A DNA stretch of 45,421 nucleotides from Streptomyces sp. 150FB (GTDB taxonomy: Bacteria > Actinomycetota > Actinomycetes > Streptomycetales > Streptomycetaceae), in contig NZ_JTHL01000001.1 of the NCBI RefSeq assembly GCF_000818195.1, forward strand, positions 3,676,267 to 3,721,687, given 5' to 3'. A model generated the notes under the pieces. That model saw only the letters and a program-made list of their open reading frames with translations, had not been told where the DNA came from and made no database searches. A program made the position numbers and the translations under genes. This document shows positions 42,857 through 45,421 of the stretch, one piece after another; position 1 is the first letter of the stretch, and each line of letters begins with the position of its first letter.

Positions 42857-45361
42857 ATGACTCAGTGGCCGAAGCTCGACGCCGCCGGTCGGGCCGAGGC
42901 CGGCCGTGGCCGTGCCACCGGGCTGACCGCCACCGAGGTGGCGGAACGGGTCGCGCGCGGTGAGGTCAACGACGTACCCGTCCGCAGCAGCCGCTCCGGC
43001 GCCGAGATCGTCCGCAGCAACGTCTTCACCCGCTTCAACGCGATCATCGGAATCCTCTGGCTGATCGTGCTCTTCGTCGCCCCGGTCCAGGACAGCCTCT
43101 TCGGCTACGTGATCATCGCCAACACCGGCATCGGCATCGTCCAGGAGCTGCGCGCCAAGAGGACCCTCGACGGTCTCGCCGTGATCGGGGAGGCGAGGCC
43201 GACCGTACGGCGGGACGGCGCCGCCACCGCCGTCCCCACCGCCGAGATCGTCCTCGGCGACCTCATCGAACTCGGCCCCGGCGACAAGGTCGTGGTCGAC
43301 GGCGAGATGGTCGAGGCCGAGAACCTGGAGATGGACGAGTCGCTGCTCACCGGCGAGGCCGACCCGGTGCTGAAGCACCCCGGCGACGCGCTGATGTCGG
43401 GGAGCTTCGTGGTCGCGGGCAGCGGCGCGTTCCGGGCGACGAAGGTCGGCCGCGAGGCGTACGCCGCGCGGCTCGCCGAGGAGGCGGCACGCTTCACGCT
43501 CGTCGACTCGGAGCTGCGCAACGGCATCAGCACCATCCTCAAGTACGTGACCTGGATGATGATCCCGACCGCTGTCGGCCTGATCATCAGCCAGCTCGTC
43601 GTCAAGAACAACGACTTCAAGGACTCGGTCGCCCGGACCATCGGCGGCATCACCCCGATGATCCCCGAGGGCCTGGTGCTGCTGACGTCCGTCGCCTTCG
43701 CGATCGGTGTCATCAGGCTCGGGAGCCGGCAGTGTCTGGTGCAGGAGCTGCCGGCCATCGAGGGCCTCGCCCGGGTGGATGTGGTCTGCCTCGACAAGAC
43801 GGGCACGCTGACGGAGGGCGGGATGGACGTCAGCGAGCTGCGGACGCTGGGCGGTGCTGACGAGCCGTACGTACGGAGGGTCCTCGCCGCGATCGGGTCG
43901 TCGGACCCGCGCCCGAACGCGAGCCTCCGGGCGGTCATCGACGCGTACGGCACCGGCGCGACAGGGCCGGGTGCGGAAGCCGCCCCCGCCGCCGGGGCCT
44001 GGCGGATCACGGACGCGCTCCCCTTCTCCTCGGCGCGCAAGTACAGCGGCGCGGCGTTCGCCGAGGACGGCGGCGAGGTCGCAGGCGAAGTCGCAGGCAA
44101 GGACGCCGGCAAGGGGGAAGCCGGCGGGGGCGAGGGCGGTCGGACCAGCTCCTCCGGCTGGCTGCTCGGAGCGCCGGACGTGCTGCTGCCGGAGGATCAT
44201 CCGGTGCTCGCCGAGATCGACCGGCTCAACGAGCAGGGCCTGCGCGTCCTGCTGCTCGCGCGGGTGAGCGGTGCTCTCGGCGCGCCCGACGCCGCTGAGG
44301 GAGCGGAGGCCACGGCCCTCGTCGTCCTGGAACAGCGGCTGCGGCCAGACGCCGCCGACACCCTCGCGTACTTCGCCGCCCAGGGCGTCGCCGCCAAGGT
44401 CATCTCCGGCGACAACGCCGTATCGGTCGGTGCCGTCGCCGCGAAACTGGGCCTCGCCGGAGCCGACCGTACGATCGACGCGCGCCGGCTCCCCACCGAC
44501 CCCGGCGAGCTGGCTGAAGCACTCGACAACGGCTCCGTCTTCGGCCGGGTCACCCCCCGGCAGAAGCGCCAGATGGTCGCAGCGCTCCAGTCGCGCGGGC
44601 ACACGGTCGCGATGACGGGGGACGGCGTCAACGACGTACTGGCGCTGAAGGACGCCGACATCGGCGTCTCGATGGGCTCAGGCTCGGAGGCGACCCGGGC
44701 CGTCGCCCAGATCGTCCTGCTCGACAACAGCTTCGCCACCCTGCCGTACGTGGTGGCCGAGGGCCGCAGGGTCATCGGCAACATCACGCGCGTGGCGACG
44801 CTCTTCCTGACGAAGACGGTCTACTCGGTGCTGCTGGCGATCCTGGTGGTGTGCTTCCAGGTGGAGTACCCGTTCCTGCCGAGGCACCTCACGCTGCTGT
44901 CGACGCTGACGATCGGCATCCCGGCGTTCTTCCTGGCCCTCGCGCCGAACAAGGAGCGCGCCCGCCCGCACTTCGTGCACCGGGTGATGCGCTACTCGAT
45001 CCCGAGCGGGATCATCGCGGGCGCCGCGACGTTCGTCACGTATCTGCTCGCCCGCCACCACTACAGCGGCCCGGGGGCGCTGGGCGCGGAGACGAGCGCG
45101 GCGACGCTGACCCTGTTCCTGGTCTCGATCTGGGTCCTGGCGATCATCGCCCGCCCCTACACCTGGTGGCGTCTTCTGCTGGTCGTGGCGATGGCGGCGG
45201 CGTTCCTGGTCGTGCTGGGGGTGCCCGCGCTCCAGACCTTCTTCGCGCTGCGGCTGGAGGGCACGATGATGCCGTGGACGGCGGTGGCGATCGCCGCGGC
45301 CGCCTCGGTGCTGGTGGAGGTGGCGTGGCGGTGGGTGGACCGGCACGTCGCGAGGACGTGA
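42857..45361 (+). CDS. ctpE: P-type cation ATPase, CtpE-like
   Basis: This 834-residue membrane pump closely follows the mycobacterial CtpE pattern. Motifs are ESLLTGEADPV (actuator), MIPEGL in M4, the phosphorylated Asp313 in DKTGTLTEGG, SGDNA and MTGDGVNDVLALKDADIG. About ten membrane helices are expected: two pairs in the first half and six at the end. An added Gly/Glu/Lys-rich insert (EVAGEVAGKDAGKGEAGGGEGG region, near 410-432) lies in the nucleotide domain. CtpE has been linked to calcium uptake; the ion here is inferred only. The start ATG 42857 is preferred over 42824 because of the leaderless -10. The gene ends 60 bases before the window edge, where I see only simple GC-rich repeats. 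Confidence 0.93.
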   Translation: MTQWPKLDAAGRAEAGRGRATGLTATEVAERVARGEVNDVPVRSSRSGAEIVRSNVFTRFNAIIGILWLIVLFVAPVQDSLFGYVIIANTGIGIVQELRAKRTLDGLAVIGEARPTVRRDGAATAVPTAEIVLGDLIELGPGDKVVVDGEMVEAENLEMDESLLTGEADPVLKHPGDALMSGSFVVAGSGAFRATKVGREAYAARLAEEAARFTLVDSELRNGISTILKYVTWMMIPTAVGLIISQLVVKNNDFKDSVARTIGGITPMIPEGLVLLTSVAFAIGVIRLGSRQCLVQELPAIEGLARVDVVCLDKTGTLTEGGMDVSELRTLGGADEPYVRRVLAAIGSSDPRPNASLRAVIDAYGTGATGPGAEAAPAAGAWRITDALPFSSARKYSGAAFAEDGGEVAGEVAGKDAGKGEAGGGEGGRTSSSGWLLGAPDVLLPEDHPVLAEIDRLNEQGLRVLLLARVSGALGAPDAAEGAEATALVVLEQRLRPDAADTLAYFAAQGVAAKVISGDNAVSVGAVAAKLGLAGADRTIDARRLPTDPGELAEALDNGSVFGRVTPRQKRQMVAALQSRGHTVAMTGDGVNDVLALKDADIGVSMGSGSEATRAVAQIVLLDNSFATLPYVVAEGRRVIGNITRVATLFLTKTVYSVLLAILVVCFQVEYPFLPRHLTLLSTLTIGIPAFFLALAPNKERARPHFVHRVMRYSIPSGIIAGAATFVTYLLARHHYSGPGALGAETSAATLTLFLVSIWVLAIIARPYTWWRLLLVVAMAAAFLVVLGVPALQTFFALRLEGTMMPWTAVAIAAAASVLVEVAWRWVDRHVART

Positions 45362-45421
45362 CGGCCCGACTCCGCCCGACTCGACCCGACCAAGCCGCCC
45401 GACCAGCCGCGCGCCCAGCCG

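Overview
The window looks like chromosomal DNA of a Streptomyces or close relative. GC is very high, third codon positions are almost always G or C, GTG and TTG starts are common, and genes overlap by ATGA/GTGA. It also holds a complete conservon, F420-type and actinobacterial P450 genes, and a CtpE-type ATPase. I see no rRNA, tRNA, insertion sequence, prophage or CRISPR array. All calls come from reading the sequence; no database search was run.

Region by region: (1) 1-6.8 kb: the N-terminal part of an FAD-linked oxidase (minus strand, running off the left edge), then a five-gene conservon cvnABCDE (atypical sensor kinase, roadblock, DUF742, small GTPase, P450), then serC with a strong terminator. 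(2) 6.9-9.2 kb: a deazaflavin-type nitroreductase-like gene, a secreted C-terminally anchored beta-propeller-like protein and a VapBC-type toxin-antitoxin pair. (3) 9.2-24.4 kb: a full locus for a group 1h (formerly group 5) high-affinity [NiFe]-hydrogenase. hypBA are divergent from a long, tightly coupled operon: hhyS, hhyL, a NifU/Rieske-like Fe-S protein, DUF5947, DUF6084, an unrecognised 500-residue protein, a 39-residue membrane peptide, an 89-residue disordered protein, a 21-residue leader ORF, the maturation protease, a HypC-HypF fusion, hypC, hypD, hypE and a DUF6390 gene. (4) 24.5-34.7 kb: regulators and redox genes. These are a membrane protein, a DGQHR/AIPR-like protein, a MarR, an HTH+Clp-N protein, two P450s, an FMN reductase, a ferredoxin, two TetRs, a GNAT, a VOC protein and a MarR with a C-terminal zinc ribbon. 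(5) 34.7-45.4 kb: proline iminopeptidase, aldo/keto reductase, a 28-residue membrane peptide, ThpR, Uma2-like nuclease, MFS exporter with MarR, an RHH protein, an AzgA-type purine permease, DUF2530 and a CtpE-like P-type ATPase.

The hydrogenase locus is the centre of interest. HhyS/HhyL would oxidise H2 at trace levels and feed electrons to the respiratory chain. HypA/B insert nickel, HypC-F/D/E build the Fe(CN)2CO group, and the protease removes the large-subunit tail. Several co-transcribed genes have no assigned role and are the best candidates for an undescribed electron-transfer or membrane-attachment module. Distinctive points are the in-frame HypC-HypF fusion beside a free HypC, and a Fe-S protein whose Rieske-like domain has Cys where His ligands are expected.

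A second recurring theme is leaderless transcription. At least ten genes have a TAnnnT-like hexamer ending 6-7 bases before the start codon, often overlapped by a palindrome that could be the operator of the gene's own repressor.
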